Assembly (NCBI GenBank): GCA_017694255.1
Contig: JADINC010000026.1
Location: 1-22,005 of the forward strand
Length of the DNA stretch: 22,005 bases
From: Candidatus Enterousia avistercoris
GTDB taxonomy: Bacteria > Pseudomonadota > Alphaproteobacteria > Rs-D84
Direction: 5' to 3'
Of the stretch, positions 21,619 to 22,005 are shown in pieces. Each line of letters begins with the position of its first letter. Position 1 is the first letter of the stretch. The position numbers were made by a program, and so were the translations under genes. The notes under the pieces are model-generated. The model saw nothing but the letters and a program-made list of their open reading frames with translations. It was not told the DNA's origin and ran no database searches.

Positions 21619-22005
21619 TTTTTCATCTGTGGTGCCAATTTCTGCACGTACCGATGCCAGTGCCGCCGCACGCGATGCAATCATATCATTTAAATTTGCA
21701 CCGGTTAAATCTGATGCATATTTAATCGAATTTGCAAATGCCAATGCATCACTGTTTCCATGCGTTTTAACCGCAAACCCACGCAGTCCCAAAAATGTCG
21801 CACCCGCATATGAACGCGGATCAATTTTATTCTTTAACCGTTTGAATACGTGTACCAAGAAAAACGCGCCAATAATCGCCAATATTGATTTTTTTAAATT
21901 ATCAACCAATACGCGTTTAATTAATTTTGCGGTACCTTCGACTGTTTTTAAAACAATATTACCAGTAAATCCATCGGTCACAACCACCTGGACATTGCCG
22001 CCACC
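21616..22005 (-). CDS. plsX: Phosphate acyltransferase PlsX, C-terminal part
   Basis: The C-terminal ~129 residues of PlsX, which makes acyl-phosphate from acyl-ACP for phospholipid synthesis. The frame is open to the window edge at 22005, so the N-terminal two-thirds lie outside. Seen: GGNVQVVVTDGFTGNIVLKT, the conserved VVTDGFTGNI motif; a long helix TAKLIKRVLVDNLKK; the membrane-touching hydrophobic hairpin ILAIIGAFFLVHVF; and YAGATFLGLRGFAVKTHGNSD, matching the family GGAPLLGV(N/D)G..IK.HGxS segment. In most alphaproteobacteria fabH follows directly; here 550 bp with a plus-strand tRNA and gene intervene. Confidence 0.93.
   Translation of the reverse strand, partial: GGGNVQVVVTDGFTGNIVLKTVEGTAKLIKRVLVDNLKKSILAIIGAFFLVHVFKRLKNKIDPRSYAGATFLGLRGFAVKTHGNSDALAFANSIKYASDLTGANLNDMIASRAAALASVRAEIGTTDEK

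Overview
The window looks like chromosomal DNA from a host-associated alphaproteobacterium, by my estimate close to the gut RF32-like or Rickettsiales-neighbouring lineages; the exact placement is inference. Three things support this: the plsX-fabH-ihfA gene neighbourhood, which is typical of alphaproteobacteria; promoters of the TTG-N17-TATAAT type; and short palindromic GTCAYCCCG/CGGGATGAC elements that are common in such genomes. Base composition is moderate. The cell is clearly Gram-negative, with signal peptides, several beta-barrel proteins ending in Phe, and periplasmic enzymes.

Layout. Positions 1-2400 hold a single-chain glycyl-tRNA synthetase (+) converging on an L-lactate dehydrogenase (-), with one symmetrical terminator between them. 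Positions 2400-6420 (-) are an envelope block: an outer-membrane barrel followed by a 569-residue glycine-zipper secreted protein, and a separately transcribed 338-residue barrel with tandem promoter-like repeats. Positions 6670-9033 (+) carry an orphan helical protein, a small YjdJ-type GNAT acetyltransferase and a membrane-fused spermidine-synthase-like protein. They converge on an Fe superoxide dismutase (9078-9665, -). Positions 9813-12656 (+) hold a membrane-anchored CPHC thioredoxin-fold protein, CvpA, a third predicted barrel protein and a small membrane protein.

Positions 12711-14747 are the most distinctive functional unit. A strong promoter drives about 200 nt of non-coding, hairpin-rich RNA that ends in a weak terminator. 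It is followed by an OpgB/MdoB-like phosphoglycerol transferase overlapping dgkA by 4 bp. The first enzyme is expected to release diacylglycerol and the second to recycle it, so the pair makes biochemical sense.

Positions 14868-16288 hold tRNA-Thr(UGU) (-) and trhP (U32 family, +). Positions 16289-18659 form an accessory islet. It contains a 32-bp near-perfect inverted repeat whose arms are themselves hairpins, a secreted PKD + BspA-type leucine-rich-repeat surface protein encoded by 87-bp DNA repeats, a 7-bp microsatellite and several palindromic repeats. Positions 18660-22005 hold guaC (-), then ihfA and fabH (-). A tRNA-Arg(CCU) and a Cys/His-rich membrane protein (+) are inserted between fabH and plsX; plsX runs off the right edge. 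fabH and tRNA-Arg appear to share one self-complementary -35 hexamer.

No mobile element with a transposase or integrase, no CRISPR array and no rRNA was seen. All family assignments come from reading motifs by eye, without database searches.
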